In this document: positions 9,045 through 19,002 of the stretch, in pieces | Layout of the letters: each line of letters begins with the position of its first letter | Position numbering within the stretch: position 1 is the stretch's first letter | From: an uncultured Acidobacteriota bacterium | GTDB lineage: Bacteria > Acidobacteriota > CAIWXX01 | NCBI GenBank assembly: GCA_903916735.1 | Contig: CAIWXX010000028.1 | Coordinates: 62,001 to 126,000, forward strand | Direction: 5' to 3' | DNA: 64,000 nucleotides | Translations under genes and position numbers: made by a program | Notes under the pieces: model-generated | The model's input: only the letters and a program-made list of their open reading frames with translations | What the model was told of the DNA's origin: nothing | Databases searched by the model: none

Positions 9045-9737
9045 ATGCCGATTATTCGATTTCCAGATCCGCGCAGCGCAGGACCTGAGGGAATTGTTGC
9101 TGTCGGCGGCGATCTTCATCCCGATTCCCTCCTGCTCGCTTATCGAAACGGAATTTTCCCATGGCCCATCGACGATGACCCGCTTGTCTGGTTCAGCCCT
9201 GAGATCCGAGGAATTCTTAATTTCTCCGACCTGCACATCCCACGAAGACTTTCCGGAATTCGCCGAACAATCTCACTGACCTTCACGATCGATGCCGACT
9301 TTGAAGGAGTCATTCGAAGTTGCGCCGGTGTTCACGGCGAACAGAAGGAAGAAGGAACATGGATCCTGCCCGAAATGATTCATGCCTACTGTGCCTTTCA
9401 TCGCCGGGGCCATGCTCACAGCGTGGAAGCCTGGCATGGGCTGCGCCTGGTTGGAGGCATTTATGGAGTGGATGCCGGGGGCGCTTTCTCCGCGGAGAGC
9501 ATGTTTTACATCGAGCCGAATGCTTCAAAATTGGCGCTCCTTCATCTCATCGACCACCTGCAGAGTCGTGGCTTGGACTGGATGGATATCCAGGTCATGA
9601 CTCCGCACATGGAACGGTTCGGCGCCACACCAATGCCACGCGATCACTTTTTAGAGCTTCTCTCTTCAACTCTGTCGAGAGGATTGGAGCTTTTTCCACA
9701 GTCGATATCCTTTGGTGAGAAACCCCTATTGCGGTGA
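9045..9737 (+). CDS. aat: Leucyl/phenylalanyl-tRNA--protein transferase
   Basis: A 230-residue enzyme that adds Leu or Phe from aminoacyl-tRNA to N-terminal Arg or Lys, feeding substrates to ClpS/ClpAP (N-end rule). Family signatures: FPDP near the start, GLVAVGGDL-like GIVAVGGDL, AYRNGIFPW, WFSPEIRG, and later HSVEAWHGLRLVGGIYGV and AESMFY. The length is normal for the family. GAGG lies nine bases before the ATG. The downstream gene coaX is convergent. Confidence 0.97.
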   Translation: MPIIRFPDPRSAGPEGIVAVGGDLHPDSLLLAYRNGIFPWPIDDDPLVWFSPEIRGILNFSDLHIPRRLSGIRRTISLTFTIDADFEGVIRSCAGVHGEQKEEGTWILPEMIHAYCAFHRRGHAHSVEAWHGLRLVGGIYGVDAGGAFSAESMFYIEPNASKLALLHLIDHLQSRGLDWMDIQVMTPHMERFGATPMPRDHFLELLSSTLSRGLELFPQSISFGEKPLLR

Positions 9738-9826
9738 GCAATAAAAATGCCACCGCGACATTCCAAAATATGGTCAGCCGGGATTAGCGCCTGCCACGGG
9801 AAGACAGGAGGATATGTCCGGATGTT

Positions 9827-10621
9827 TCACGCGCTCAGAGGTGGAAGATTCCGCTCGTAGATAATGCGGAGGCCGTCCAGAGTCAAGTCGGGATCGACTC
9901 GATCAATGAGCTTGATCTCCGGCGAAAGAACTGTGGCGAGTCCACCTGTTGCGATGATGGTGGTCTTGTCTCCCATCTCTTTTTTCATCCGGCGAAGGAT
10001 TCCTTCGACGAGGCCGATATAGCCGTAGTAAAGTCCGCTCTGCATGCTCGTGACCGTTGACTTTCCGATGACGCCATCCGGCTTGCGGATTTCCACTCGC
10101 GGCAGCCTCGCCGCTCGTTGGAAAAGCGCTTCGGCTGATATCATGATTCCGGGAGCAATTGCGCCGCCAAGATATTCTCCACGTTCGGAAATGGCATCAA
10201 ATGTCGTCGCCGTGCCGAAGTCCACGATGATCGCCGGGCTGCCATATTTTTCACACGCCGCCACACCATTCACGATCCGATCGGCGCCGACTTCCTGAGG
10301 CTTGTCGTAGATGATCGGCATACCGGTTTTCACGCCGGGTTCCACCATAAAAGCGTCCTGGTCGAAATACCGGCGGGCGACGCGTTCAAGGATCGGCGTC
10401 AGCGGCGGGACGACGCATGAGACTGCGAAGCCGCCTATTTTTTCAAAATCAATCCTGCCCAGGGACAAGAGATTACGGATCGTGACGCCATACTCATCCA
10501 CAGTCCGCTCCCGCTGCGTCGAAATGCGCCAGTGAGCCTGCAGCTTTGTATGAGAAAAAACACCGATCACCGTATGGGTGTTGCCGACATCCAACACGAG
10601 AAGCATTTTCCCTTTCAACAT
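9827..10621 (-). CDS. coaX: Type III pantothenate kinase
   Basis: Phosphorylates pantothenate in the first step of CoA synthesis. The 264-residue product shows DVGNTHTVIGVF near the start (phosphate-binding motif), GADRIVN, and VDFGTATTFD, all typical of CoaX. The ATG at 10621 has GGAGAG at good spacing; an in-frame ATG at 10606 and one far upstream at 10711 have no good site. It is last in the valS-nadC-birA-coaX run, 22 bases after birA, so the biotin ligase and CoA genes are likely cotranscribed. coaE lies elsewhere in this window at 47.7 kb. Confidence 0.96.
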   Translation of the reverse strand: MLKGKMLLVLDVGNTHTVIGVFSHTKLQAHWRISTQRERTVDEYGVTIRNLLSLGRIDFEKIGGFAVSCVVPPLTPILERVARRYFDQDAFMVEPGVKTGMPIIYDKPQEVGADRIVNGVAACEKYGSPAIIVDFGTATTFDAISERGEYLGGAIAPGIMISAEALFQRAARLPRVEIRKPDGVIGKSTVTSMQSGLYYGYIGLVEGILRRMKKEMGDKTTIIATGGLATVLSPEIKLIDRVDPDLTLDGLRIIYERNLPPLSA

Positions 10622-10643
10622 CAAATCTCTCCAGTCTGTGTTG

Positions 10644-11558
10644 TCATTGATCCGAAGGATATCCGTTGCAGCATTTCGTGCGCTCCCTGGGGCTGTCTCC
10701 CGCTCTTCCATGCAGAGCCAGCGTCACTGGCTGCCCGTAGATACGCTCTCGTCGGCCGTCGGCATGTTCGACGAGCAAAGAGCCATCGTCTTCAACATCG
10801 ACGGCGATGGCCTCAACCGATCGGCCGTCATCATGGGAGATCCGCACCGGCTTCCCGGAACGCTGCAGACATCGCGAACGATACTGGTCCAGGATGGCCA
10901 TTGCGCGGCCACGGCGCAAATGAGTGTAGTTCGTTTCGATTGCATTGAGCAGTTCTGAGATGAGGTCTTCACGTGGCGTGTTGCATCCAATGCATGCGGC
11001 CCTCATGGCGATCTCCGGCGGCCATCCTCCCTCCGGTTCCTGGACATTGATTCCGATGCCGGCGGCAATATGCTGAATCCGCCCCTCTCGAACCTGTGAC
11101 TCTGCGATGACTCCTCCGAGTTTGCGCCCCTTCAGAATCAGATCGTTCGGCCACTTCAATTCGACGATGTGCGCCGAAACAGCTTCGACTGCCTGGGCCG
11201 CGGAGAGACCCAGGGCGAGAGGAATCAGCGCGACGGTTCGGAAATCGGGACGCAGAAGGACCGACACGTAGAGTCCGGTTCCTGCGGGCGAAAACCACCG
11301 ATCTCCTTGACGCCCCCTTCCGGCCGTCTGGCATCCTGCAACAAGAACAAATCCTTCCGGCTCGCCTTGTTCAGCCCGCCGGAGAATCTCATCCTGAGTC
11401 GAGTCGATGGTGGGAACCAGCTCGATTTTTCTACCAATGTGGTATGTTTGGAGTTTCCGGATGAGCCGAGCGGCTTCCAGAAAAGCGCCGCCGTTTTCAT
11501 AAATAGACCGAGAGAGCCTTGGCATCACACCGGAGGTTCCTCTGAGAGTCGGATCCAT
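10644..11558 (-). CDS. birA: Biotin--[acetyl-CoA-carboxylase] ligase
   Basis: Activates biotin with ATP and transfers it to a lysine of biotin carrier proteins. Signatures: STQDEILRRA, GRGRQGDRWFSPAG, KWPNDLI and KLGGVIAE, then GIGINV. At up to 304 residues it has the catalytic and C-terminal SH3-like domains but no N-terminal winged helix, so it should not act as a repressor. The start is uncertain: ATG at 11558, or ATG at 11525 closer to the conserved part. It sits between nadC and coaX, a common grouping. Confidence 0.94.
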   Translation of the reverse strand: MDPTLRGTSGVMPRLSRSIYENGGAFLEAARLIRKLQTYHIGRKIELVPTIDSTQDEILRRAEQGEPEGFVLVAGCQTAGRGRQGDRWFSPAGTGLYVSVLLRPDFRTVALIPLALGLSAAQAVEAVSAHIVELKWPNDLILKGRKLGGVIAESQVREGRIQHIAAGIGINVQEPEGGWPPEIAMRAACIGCNTPREDLISELLNAIETNYTHLRRGRAMAILDQYRSRCLQRSGKPVRISHDDGRSVEAIAVDVEDDGSLLVEHADGRRERIYGQPVTLALHGRAGDSPRERTKCCNGYPSDQ

Positions 11559-11594
11559 GAATGACTGTGTTTCCCCGGTCTGCCGGCTTGGCTA

Positions 11595-12437
11595 TTATCG
11601 GACCAGGGTCATCTCAAAGGAGATGTCGGAAGCGGGAGCCGAATGCGTCAGCGAACCGATCGAAATAAGATCGACATTCGTTTCGGCATAGGCTCGGATG
11701 TTTTCGAGGGTCATGCCACCGCTGGCTTCTAGAGTGGCGCGGCCGGCGGTGATCTTGACGGCCTCGGTAACCATGTCAACGGTCATGTTATCGAGGAGGA
11801 TGATCTCGGCGTTCTCGGCGATGGCTTCCTCAAGCTGGGTCAGATTTGTGACTTCAACTTCGGTCGGGAGTTCCGGCTGCGGCGTGCCGCGCCGCACGCT
11901 CCAGATGGCTTTCTTCACGCTGCCCGCGATCATGATGTGGTTGTCCTTGATAAGGATGCCGTCAAAGAGGCCGAAGCGATGATTGCGGCCGCCGCCCATT
12001 CGGACGGCATATTTTTCGAGTGCCCGCAGCGTCGGGACGGTTTTTCGTGTATCTGTAATCTGGGCTTTTGTTCCCTTGACGGCCGTGACGAACTGGTGCG
12101 TCAATGTCGCGATTCCGCAGAGGTGTTGTAGAAAATTCAACGCCACCCGTTCAGCTGTCAGAAGCGATGCCGCGCGACCTCGGATCTCGCAGAGAACGTC
12201 GCCACGCGTCACCGATTCACCGTCGTTTTTCTTCACAATGGATTGCAGGTCCGGGTCGAGCTTTTGAAAAACTTTGATGAAAATGTCGAGGCCGGCGAGC
12301 ACGAAATCACCTTTGGCGCAGGCGAGACCAACCGCCTGTTCGTCGCCCCGGACAATCAGACTGGTCGTCAGATCGCCATGACCGATGTCCTCCCGCAACG
12401 CCGATTGAATAAGATTGTCCAGATATCCTGAATGCAT
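11595..12437 (-). CDS. nadC: Nicotinate-nucleotide pyrophosphorylase
   Basis: Converts quinolinate and PRPP to nicotinate mononucleotide in de novo NAD synthesis. The 280-residue product has EDIGHGDLTT near the start, LNFLQHLCGIAT, DTRKTVPTLRALEKYAV, GGGRNHRFGLFDGILIKDNH pieces, and EASGGM near the end. The ATG at 12437 follows GGAGG by eight bases and overlaps the valS stop by one base (TGATG), so the two are coupled. Confidence 0.97.
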   Translation of the reverse strand: MHSGYLDNLIQSALREDIGHGDLTTSLIVRGDEQAVGLACAKGDFVLAGLDIFIKVFQKLDPDLQSIVKKNDGESVTRGDVLCEIRGRAASLLTAERVALNFLQHLCGIATLTHQFVTAVKGTKAQITDTRKTVPTLRALEKYAVRMGGGRNHRFGLFDGILIKDNHIMIAGSVKKAIWSVRRGTPQPELPTEVEVTNLTQLEEAIAENAEIILLDNMTVDMVTEAVKITAGRATLEASGGMTLENIRAYAETNVDLISIGSLTHSAPASDISFEMTLVR

Positions 12438-15058
12438 CACCCCAGCCTCCGTAGCATGTCTTCAAGTTTATCTTTTCGTGCCACGACGTCGCGGTGCCGT
12501 TGCTGAGTATCTTTCACCACTTTCCCGGGGGCCTTTTCGAGGAAATCGTGATTACTCAATTTGCGGGTCAATCCGGCTGCTTCCTCTTCCGCCCTACGTA
12601 TCTCGCGTTCGACTCGCGCCTTCTCCGCGGCCAGATCGGTGACATCGGAAAGTGGAATCGCGAATTCAAAGGCTCCCGAGACCGCTCGCAGAGCCTTCTT
12701 GTCGTCGGGGAGCGATGTGGCCACCGTCAGGGATTTCGCTCGGCAGAGGTTGCAGATGTGCAGGCGCATTGTGTTAAGAAAATTTCGATCGCGTTCAGAA
12801 AGCGATGCACAGATGAGCTCAATTTTACGGGCCGGATCAAGGTTGTTCTCTGCGCGCAGATTCCTGATGGCGACGACGAGTGCCTGGAGAGATTCCATTT
12901 CGCGGATGGCATCGAGATCGATGGCCGCTTGATCACCTTCGGGGAAGCGACTCACCATGAGAGCCGGCTCGTCATGTGGCAGCTTCTGATAGAGCTCTTC
13001 AGTGATAAATGGCATGAACGGGTGCAGAAGCTTCAGGACGTCGCGGAGGGATTGCATGAGAATCGAGTTCGATGCCGGCGAATCCCCGGCCATCAGATTC
13101 GGCTTCACCATCTCGATATACCAGTCACAGTACTCATGCCAGAGGAAATGGTAGAGTGTGTCGGCCGCTTCATAGAATTTATATTCCGAGAGGGACAAAT
13201 TGACCTTGAGGGCCACCTGGTTGAGCCGTGAGATGATCCAGCGGTCGGCGAACGTCGGTTCTCCGGATATCGTGGTGCCGGCGATGTTCTCCGGGAGATT
13301 CATGATGACGAATCGCGATGCATTCCAGAGCTTGTTGGCAAACGCGCGATACCCTTTCATCCGGCCTGTGTGCAGAGGAATATCCGTGCCGGGCACCGCC
13401 TGAATCGCGAGTGCAAAGCGCATGGCGTCGGTGCCGAACTCGCGCATGAGCTCATCCGGCGTGATCGTGTTGCCCCGGCTCTTACTCATCTTCTGCCCCT
13501 CGGCGTCACGAATCAGACCCGTTAAGAAAACCTCACGGAAGGGCACCTGGCCGGTGAATTTGAGTCCCGCCATGACCATGCGAGCCACCCAGAAGAAGAT
13601 GATATCGAAGCCGGTGATGAGAACGTCGGTTGGATAGAATCGGCGGAGATCGGGTGTGTTCTCAGGCCAGCCAAGCGTGCTGAAGGGCCAGAGCCATGAA
13701 CTGAACCAAGTATCGAGTACATCTTCGTCTTGATGAAGGCGTGTGCTCCCGCAGGTGCATGCCGTGGGGTCAGTGACATCGCAGATGACGGCTCCGCAAT
13801 CGTCGCAATACCAGACGGGGATCCGATGCCCCCACCAGAGCTGCCTCGAAATGCACCAATCCCGAATATTCTCAAGCCAATCAAAGTACGTCTTGGACCA
13901 GTTCTCCGGGATGATGCGGATCGAACCGTCTTTGACGGCATTGATGGCGGGCTCGGCAAGACTCTTCATCTTCACAAACCATTGTGTCGATTGAGTCGGT
14001 TCAACCACCGTGTCGCATCTCTGGCAGTGGCCCACCATGTGAGTGTGCTCGTCGATCTTGACAAGGAGTTTCTGCTTCTTCAGCTGATTGACGATCTCCT
14101 TACGCGCCTGGAAACGGTCCTTGCCGGCATAGGGGCCGGCGTTCTCATTCATTTTCCCTGCTCCGTCCATGATGGTGAGCCCGGGAAGTGAATGGCGCTT
14201 GCCCACTTCGAAATCGTTGGGATCGTGAGCCGGTGTGACTTTCACCACACCTGTGCCGAACTCGCGATCAACAAACTCGTCTTCAATGACTGGGATTTCG
14301 CGATTCATGATCGGCAGGATGACCAGCGCTCCTTTCAATAATGCCGCCCTCTCATCCTCGGGATGCATGGCGACGGCCGTATCGCCAAGCATCGTTTCGG
14401 GGCGTGTTGTGGCGACAACCACATAATCCTTACCGCCTTTGATGGGGTACTTGATGTGATACAGCTTACCAGCCGTTTCTTTTGGAATCACTTCAAGGTC
14501 CGAGAGCGCGGTCTGGCAACGCGGGCACCAATTGACGATGTATTCTCCGCGATAGATTAATCCTTCTTTGTGAAGCGTGACGAAGACGGTTCGCACGGCC
14601 TGCGAAAGACCGGGATCCATCGTGAACCGTTCGCGGCTCCAATCGCAGCTTGAACCAAGGCCGCGGAGCTGAGCCGTGATCCGGCCTCCATATTCCGCTT
14701 TCCATTGCCAGACTCTTTCAACGAACTTCTCCCGGCCGATGTCCCGTCGAGATGTTTTTTCGATATGGAGCTGTTTCTCGACGACTGTCTGTGTTGCAAT
14801 GCCGGCGTGATCGGTCCCGGGGAGCCATAAAGCGGCATAGCCGCGCATCCGTTTCCACCGCGTGATGATATCGTGGAGAGTGTACTGGAGGGCATGACCC
14901 ATGTGAAGTGAGCCGGTGATGTTGGGCGGAGGGATGGAGATTGAAAACCGCGGCCGCCCATCATCGTCATGCGGCGCGAACCACCCACCTCGCTCCCATG
15001 ACTCGTAAATCCGTTTTTCGAAAGTCTGGGGCTCGTACGTCTTGGTAAGATTATCCAA
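12437..15058 (-). CDS. valS: Valyl-tRNA synthetase
   Basis: Charges tRNA-Val. The 873-residue class I synthetase has HMGH (52-55), KMSKS at about residue 523, an editing domain between them, an anticodon-binding domain, and a C-terminal coiled-coil arm rich in Glu, Arg and Lys. The start is TTG at 15056-15058: AAGGAG lies six bases before it, and the first residues ([13 protein letters not shown]) match ValS N-termini. An upstream ATG would add 49 implausible Arg-rich residues. It is followed by nadC with a one-base overlap. Confidence 0.97.
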   Translation of the reverse strand: MDNLTKTYEPQTFEKRIYESWERGGWFAPHDDDGRPRFSISIPPPNITGSLHMGHALQYTLHDIITRWKRMRGYAALWLPGTDHAGIATQTVVEKQLHIEKTSRRDIGREKFVERVWQWKAEYGGRITAQLRGLGSSCDWSRERFTMDPGLSQAVRTVFVTLHKEGLIYRGEYIVNWCPRCQTALSDLEVIPKETAGKLYHIKYPIKGGKDYVVVATTRPETMLGDTAVAMHPEDERAALLKGALVILPIMNREIPVIEDEFVDREFGTGVVKVTPAHDPNDFEVGKRHSLPGLTIMDGAGKMNENAGPYAGKDRFQARKEIVNQLKKQKLLVKIDEHTHMVGHCQRCDTVVEPTQSTQWFVKMKSLAEPAINAVKDGSIRIIPENWSKTYFDWLENIRDWCISRQLWWGHRIPVWYCDDCGAVICDVTDPTACTCGSTRLHQDEDVLDTWFSSWLWPFSTLGWPENTPDLRRFYPTDVLITGFDIIFFWVARMVMAGLKFTGQVPFREVFLTGLIRDAEGQKMSKSRGNTITPDELMREFGTDAMRFALAIQAVPGTDIPLHTGRMKGYRAFANKLWNASRFVIMNLPENIAGTTISGEPTFADRWIISRLNQVALKVNLSLSEYKFYEAADTLYHFLWHEYCDWYIEMVKPNLMAGDSPASNSILMQSLRDVLKLLHPFMPFITEELYQKLPHDEPALMVSRFPEGDQAAIDLDAIREMESLQALVVAIRNLRAENNLDPARKIELICASLSERDRNFLNTMRLHICNLCRAKSLTVATSLPDDKKALRAVSGAFEFAIPLSDVTDLAAEKARVEREIRRAEEEAAGLTRKLSNHDFLEKAPGKVVKDTQQRHRDVVARKDKLEDMLRRLG

Positions 15059-15119
15059 CAGGGACTCCTTAATATGAATGAGGAATGATGGCCTGTACCC
15101 GCAGAAGTGACGAGAGAGG

Positions 15120-17567
15120 CTACATGCCCTTCTGGAGTCTCTCGATTTCCTTCTTGATGAGCGTCTCGGCGAGGTCCGGCACGACCTCCCATGCAATCTG
15201 CTCAATCATTTTTTCCGAGAGCATCGATACAGCGCGCCTCGCAATCGCGTTCACCATCTCTTCCGGCAGAGCATCAAGCCTGAGCATCTGCGGGCCGGCT
15301 TTGAAGATATCCGGAAGCGTCTCCATATAGGACGGCCTCATCGCAGGCTGTTCGGCGTCTTCAGGAACACCGGCAAACTCGCTTGGAGCTTCTACAGGTT
15401 TCGCTGCTTTGACTGCGATTGACGGCGCAAACTCTTCAATCGGTGCTTCCTCCACTGGAAGCGAGATTTCAGCCGACTGTTCATCCACGGCCAGAGGTTC
15501 TTCCTGTAAGTGAAGCTCTTCGGAAGGAGCCGGTGCAGCGATTTCTTCCTCGGTCACTACCGGCGCCGGTTGTTCGTCGACAGCCGGCACCGCGACATCC
15601 TCTATCTGTTCCACTTGTTCATCACCTGGGGCTGCTTCGATAGATTCGCTGACGGGAGATATCTCCAGAATCTCCGGAGGGACGACAGCCTCCTCTGCCG
15701 GAGGCTCGATAGAAACGATGTCCTGTGGAGGTTCAACAGATGCTTCTGCCGTTTCGGGAACAGCAACCTCAAGAGGCTCTTCGAAAGAAGGGGCTTCCTC
15801 GGTGATCGCAGCCGCTGCTTCCGCCCATGGGAACTCCTCCTCTTTTTGAGGAGCTGCCATCGGCTCGATTTGTAAGGTCGGGACAATCGGCGGGGCTTGT
15901 GAGATTTCACTACGTATCATGGGTATGCGAAGAGGCATTGTGTTCGAAAAAATGACCTGCGGCTCGTTGATATACGGCACTTCGATCGGTTGTTCTCCCG
16001 CTTTCTCACGTGCCTCACCCGGCATCACGGCCTCTCGTGTGAAGTCCAGATTCTCATCTGTGACTGGCCCTGGTGTCAGATCCAGCTTCTGGACAACCAC
16101 TTCTTCGTCTGTAATGACCCGAGAAAAAGGCGCCAGCGGCTCGTCGATGATGAAGTCCGGCTCAGGAGCCGTTGCCTCTTCCGAAATAAGTATCTCCTGT
16201 AGTGCCGTGGCGACTGCTTCGTGAGGGGCGGGAACGAATTGCTCTTCCTCCGGTTGCAGCTCCACCGCAGTCTCCGACGACTCATCGGTCACCGGGATCT
16301 GCGCCGGCTCGCCTGTGGATGTCATCTCTTCCAACGTGAATTCGCGTTCGTAATTCTCTCGAATATATCCATAATCCTGAAGAGGCGGTGCGAGATCGGC
16401 CGCTGCCGCGGGTTCGTCCACTTCAGATATCAGCTCGAAAGGCTCGGTGGATGTTTCCACCACTTGCGGGGGTTCTTCACCCGGTATCGGTTCTCCCTCA
16501 ATATACAGCTCTGGTTCGACACGGTATGGCTCTTCCACAAGGATTGTTGGTTCTCCGAGCGGGGAAACCTCTTCAGTGAGTGGCTGTTCCTCAGTCTCTG
16601 GTTGCTCTTCGACAACCGCCTCGCCCGGCAGTTCGGGAACAGCGGCTTCGTGGATCGCATGAGTCAATCGTGGAAGGGGGTTCGTGTCGAGGGACTCGTG
16701 CGTGCGCGCCAATTCCGGACGCAACACCGGAGCTCCCGGAATGGCTAACGGCGTTGGCTCAATACGCCATAACGGCAACGGCTCGATGATTGGAGCAGGC
16801 GGGGCTTTCGACGCCGGCTTTTGGGGCAGTTCCACTTTCAGAGGAAAGATCGGTTCCGCCGGCATGGTTGTCGCAGACTCAGGTGGAAGGACAGGCGCTT
16901 TCCGATGGCCACTCTGGCTCCGCTCCCATTCCTTCAGATCATCTGCGAGATCGGCAAAACTGGCTTCAATTGGGGGTCTTGGAGGTGGAAGCTTATCAGC
17001 CGAGATCGCCGGCTGTGATGTTGATGCAAAATCTTCGAACCCGATTCCATCCAATGCGCGGACTTCCTTAAAAGCGGGGAAAATGATTGTTTCATCAGGT
17101 TTCGACACTTGTGGAGTTTTCGTGACGGGCTTCGCGATGTCCGGTGCTGCCTCTGCCATGATCGGCTCCGGCGTCGACGGCGGAGCTGCTGCCATTGTGG
17201 CAGCATTTAGAAGCTCATTGATGCGAGTCACTAGGCCGCGTGAATCGAATGGCTTTGAGAGAAAGCCGTCACTTCCAGCTCTCTGCGCACGCTCTCTATC
17301 AAACGGCTCGAAAGAACCCGCCATCAAGAGCACGGGAATGGCGGAGAGATTCGGATCGGCTTTTACAAACTCACAAATGTCATATCCATCTTTGCCCGGC
17401 ATGATGACATCGAGAAGTATTACATCGGGCCGACGCTCGCGGATTTTCTGCAGGGCGAGCTCACCGTTGGGAACGGCGACGACTTCGAAGTCCGAATCGG
17501 CGAAGGTCAGCTCCACCACTTTCCTGATGGTATGGCTGTCGTCGGCCAAGAGAATTCTTCGACCCAT
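15120..17567 (-). CDS. Receiver-domain protein with long acidic linker and C-terminal helix
   Basis: An 815-residue protein. Residues 1-120 are a receiver domain with the Asp pair in LLADDSH, phosphoacceptor in [11 protein letters not shown] (about 53), and Lys in KPFD. Residues about 125-735 are an extremely Glu/Pro/Ala-rich, probably disordered linker with many short EEP and PxxE repeats. The last ~70 residues are helical, ending [18 protein letters not shown], which resembles the oligomerising end of PopZ/DUF2497 proteins by eye. Start: ATG after AAGGAGG. It is 61 bases upstream of valS and has a promoter at 17612-17639. Function unknown; a phosphorylation-controlled scaffold is my inference. 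Confidence 0.88.
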   Translation of the reverse strand: MGRRILLADDSHTIRKVVELTFADSDFEVVAVPNGELALQKIRERRPDVILLDVIMPGKDGYDICEFVKADPNLSAIPVLLMAGSFEPFDRERAQRAGSDGFLSKPFDSRGLVTRINELLNAATMAAAPPSTPEPIMAEAAPDIAKPVTKTPQVSKPDETIIFPAFKEVRALDGIGFEDFASTSQPAISADKLPPPRPPIEASFADLADDLKEWERSQSGHRKAPVLPPESATTMPAEPIFPLKVELPQKPASKAPPAPIIEPLPLWRIEPTPLAIPGAPVLRPELARTHESLDTNPLPRLTHAIHEAAVPELPGEAVVEEQPETEEQPLTEEVSPLGEPTILVEEPYRVEPELYIEGEPIPGEEPPQVVETSTEPFELISEVDEPAAAADLAPPLQDYGYIRENYEREFTLEEMTSTGEPAQIPVTDESSETAVELQPEEEQFVPAPHEAVATALQEILISEEATAPEPDFIIDEPLAPFSRVITDEEVVVQKLDLTPGPVTDENLDFTREAVMPGEAREKAGEQPIEVPYINEPQVIFSNTMPLRIPMIRSEISQAPPIVPTLQIEPMAAPQKEEEFPWAEAAAAITEEAPSFEEPLEVAVPETAEASVEPPQDIVSIEPPAEEAVVPPEILEISPVSESIEAAPGDEQVEQIEDVAVPAVDEQPAPVVTEEEIAAPAPSEELHLQEEPLAVDEQSAEISLPVEEAPIEEFAPSIAVKAAKPVEAPSEFAGVPEDAEQPAMRPSYMETLPDIFKAGPQMLRLDALPEEMVNAIARRAVSMLSEKMIEQIAWEVVPDLAETLIKKEIERLQKGM

Positions 17568-17611
17568 TTCACGCCCTCCTTGATTGCCGCGGGAGCTAGC
17601 TTCGGCTTGAA

Positions 17612-17639
17612 ATTATCATCGACTTGCGCATTTTGTCAA
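17612..17639 (-). promoter_or_regulatory. Sigma-70 promoter for the REC protein
   Basis: On the minus strand, TTGACA (17634-17639), 16 bases, then GATAAT (17612-17617). It lies about 45 bases upstream of the start codon and could drive the REC-valS-nadC-birA-coaX run. Confidence 0.6.
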
Positions 17640-17688
17640 GGTATTGACCTGAGTAGAATCAAGCAATCCGAGGATTGCACTTTAGCTC

Positions 17689-17704
17689 TGTGATGTAGAT
17701 CACT
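17689..17704. promoter_or_regulatory. CRP-like dyad
   Basis: TGTGATGTAGATCACT fits TGTGA-N6-TCACA except for the last base. Its centre is about 92 bases upstream of the likely transcription start of the minus-strand promoter at 17612-17639, a class I-like position. Whether this organism has a CRP with this specificity is unknown. Confidence 0.35.
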
Positions 17705-18031
17705 GAAACCCACGCAAAATCCAAAGTTGTCCGGCTCGATATTATGGAGCCCTGCAAAATCCAGCCGGGAGTTTTGAACCAATATGAGAAGCCTGATCAA
17801 CAGGGAGCGCCGTTGAAAGAGGTGGGTCCCATACACTGATAGAAATCTTCTTACATTTTCAAAGATAGCTTTCATTTTACATATCTTCAAAGTCCGCTGC
17901 AATGATATCAGGCCATGCACGTAAAACAACTCCGAGAGTGCTGTTCAGCACAAAAAGAGGAAGCGAAAAAAGCCCTGGCGATTGCCGATGACTGATCAGA
18001 GGCGGCTACCGGTATATGGGGGATTTTGTCG
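17705..18031. other. Intergenic stretch without a recognised gene
   Basis: Between the CRP-like dyad and the stop of the exonuclease gene I see no recognisable coding signal. A 97-codon minus-strand frame at 17636-17929 has no family resemblance, overlaps the promoter, and lacks a ribosome site, so I do not call it. Confidence 0.5.
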
Positions 18032-18928
18032 TCATTCATTTTCGTCATCGAAAAGGCCGGATTGGCGAGGCTGTTGAGTCTCGGGAGTGCGACTCAGAGA
18101 GGTGAACCCCAGACGTTGAAACAGATCCTTGAGAGGGCCATGGTCAAATGACTGAACTCTTAATTGGTCGATGCTGATGGAGAGTGGCACATCCCGGTGC
18201 ATCGTCGCCAGCCAGCGGCTCATATAGGCTTGTTCCCGCTGACTTTCGATGCTTTTGCGCACTCTCTTGTTTTCGATTGCCTCGATATTCTGATAAACGA
18301 GATCCAGCGTGCCAAACCGTTCAATCAGTCTTCGCGCAATCTTGGCGCCGATTCCTTCAACGCCGGGGATATTATCCGAGCTATCGCCCATCAGTGCCAG
18401 AAGGTCGGGGATGGCAGCCGGCGGCACTCCGAGGATCTCTTCCGCCGCAGCGACATCGATCCGCTTTCCTCCCTTTCGTGGATTGTAGAGAGAGACGTTC
18501 TCTTGCAGAAGCTGATAAAAATCCTTGTCCTGACCGACGATAACGGTTCCAATTTTTAGTTGAAGAGCCTTCGTCGTCAGCGTCGCAATTATGTCATCGG
18601 CTTCATATCCGGCCAATTCAATCGCTCTCAATCCATGCCCGCTGACAATTTCCTTGATCGCCGGAATCTGCGAAATCATCTCCGGCGGTGGAGGCTTGCG
18701 TGTGGCCTTATATTCAGAAAAAGCTTCGTGCCGGAATGTCGGGGCAGGCAGATCAAAGGCGACGGCGCCGTGAGTTGGCTTTTCGGCATCCAGGAGCCGC
18801 CGAAGCATCAGCGCGAATCCGAAGGCGGCACCCGATGGCACACCTTTGCTTGTCCGCAAATCCTTAAAAGCGTAGTAACTGCGATAAATTTCGGCGGTGC
18901 CGTCAATGAGGAGCAACAATTGTTTCAT
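18032..18928 (-). CDS. Stand-alone 5'-3' exonuclease (Pol I N-domain type)
   Basis: A 298-residue protein matching the N-terminal exonuclease/flap nuclease domain of DNA polymerase I, with no polymerase part. Acidic metal-binding residues are visible in LLLIDGTAEIYRSYYAF, VAFDLPAPTFRHE, YEADDIIATL and VGQDKDFYQLL, followed by the H3TH region DSSDNIPGVEGIGAKIA. Likely roles are removal of RNA primers or flaps. It could be the sole copy or an extra to a full-length polA outside the window. Ribosome site weak; ATG at 18928 is the only sensible start. Confidence 0.93.
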   Translation of the reverse strand: MKQLLLLIDGTAEIYRSYYAFKDLRTSKGVPSGAAFGFALMLRRLLDAEKPTHGAVAFDLPAPTFRHEAFSEYKATRKPPPPEMISQIPAIKEIVSGHGLRAIELAGYEADDIIATLTTKALQLKIGTVIVGQDKDFYQLLQENVSLYNPRKGGKRIDVAAAEEILGVPPAAIPDLLALMGDSSDNIPGVEGIGAKIARRLIERFGTLDLVYQNIEAIENKRVRKSIESQREQAYMSRWLATMHRDVPLSISIDQLRVQSFDHGPLKDLFQRLGFTSLSRTPETQQPRQSGLFDDENE

Positions 18929-19002
18929 CTTAGTAGCCGGCGATTCAAGAATTTTCTGTTGACCTGGAATCTTTGAGATCGTTTGTCCATATAAAACAAA
19001 TC

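Noticed and set aside
11525-11558. BirA as bifunctional repressor
   Set aside because: No helix-turn-helix is present upstream of the ligase domain, so DNA-binding repression is not expected.
17636-17929. 97-codon minus-strand open frame
   Set aside because: It covers the promoter and dyad of the REC gene, has no ribosome site, and resembles no family.
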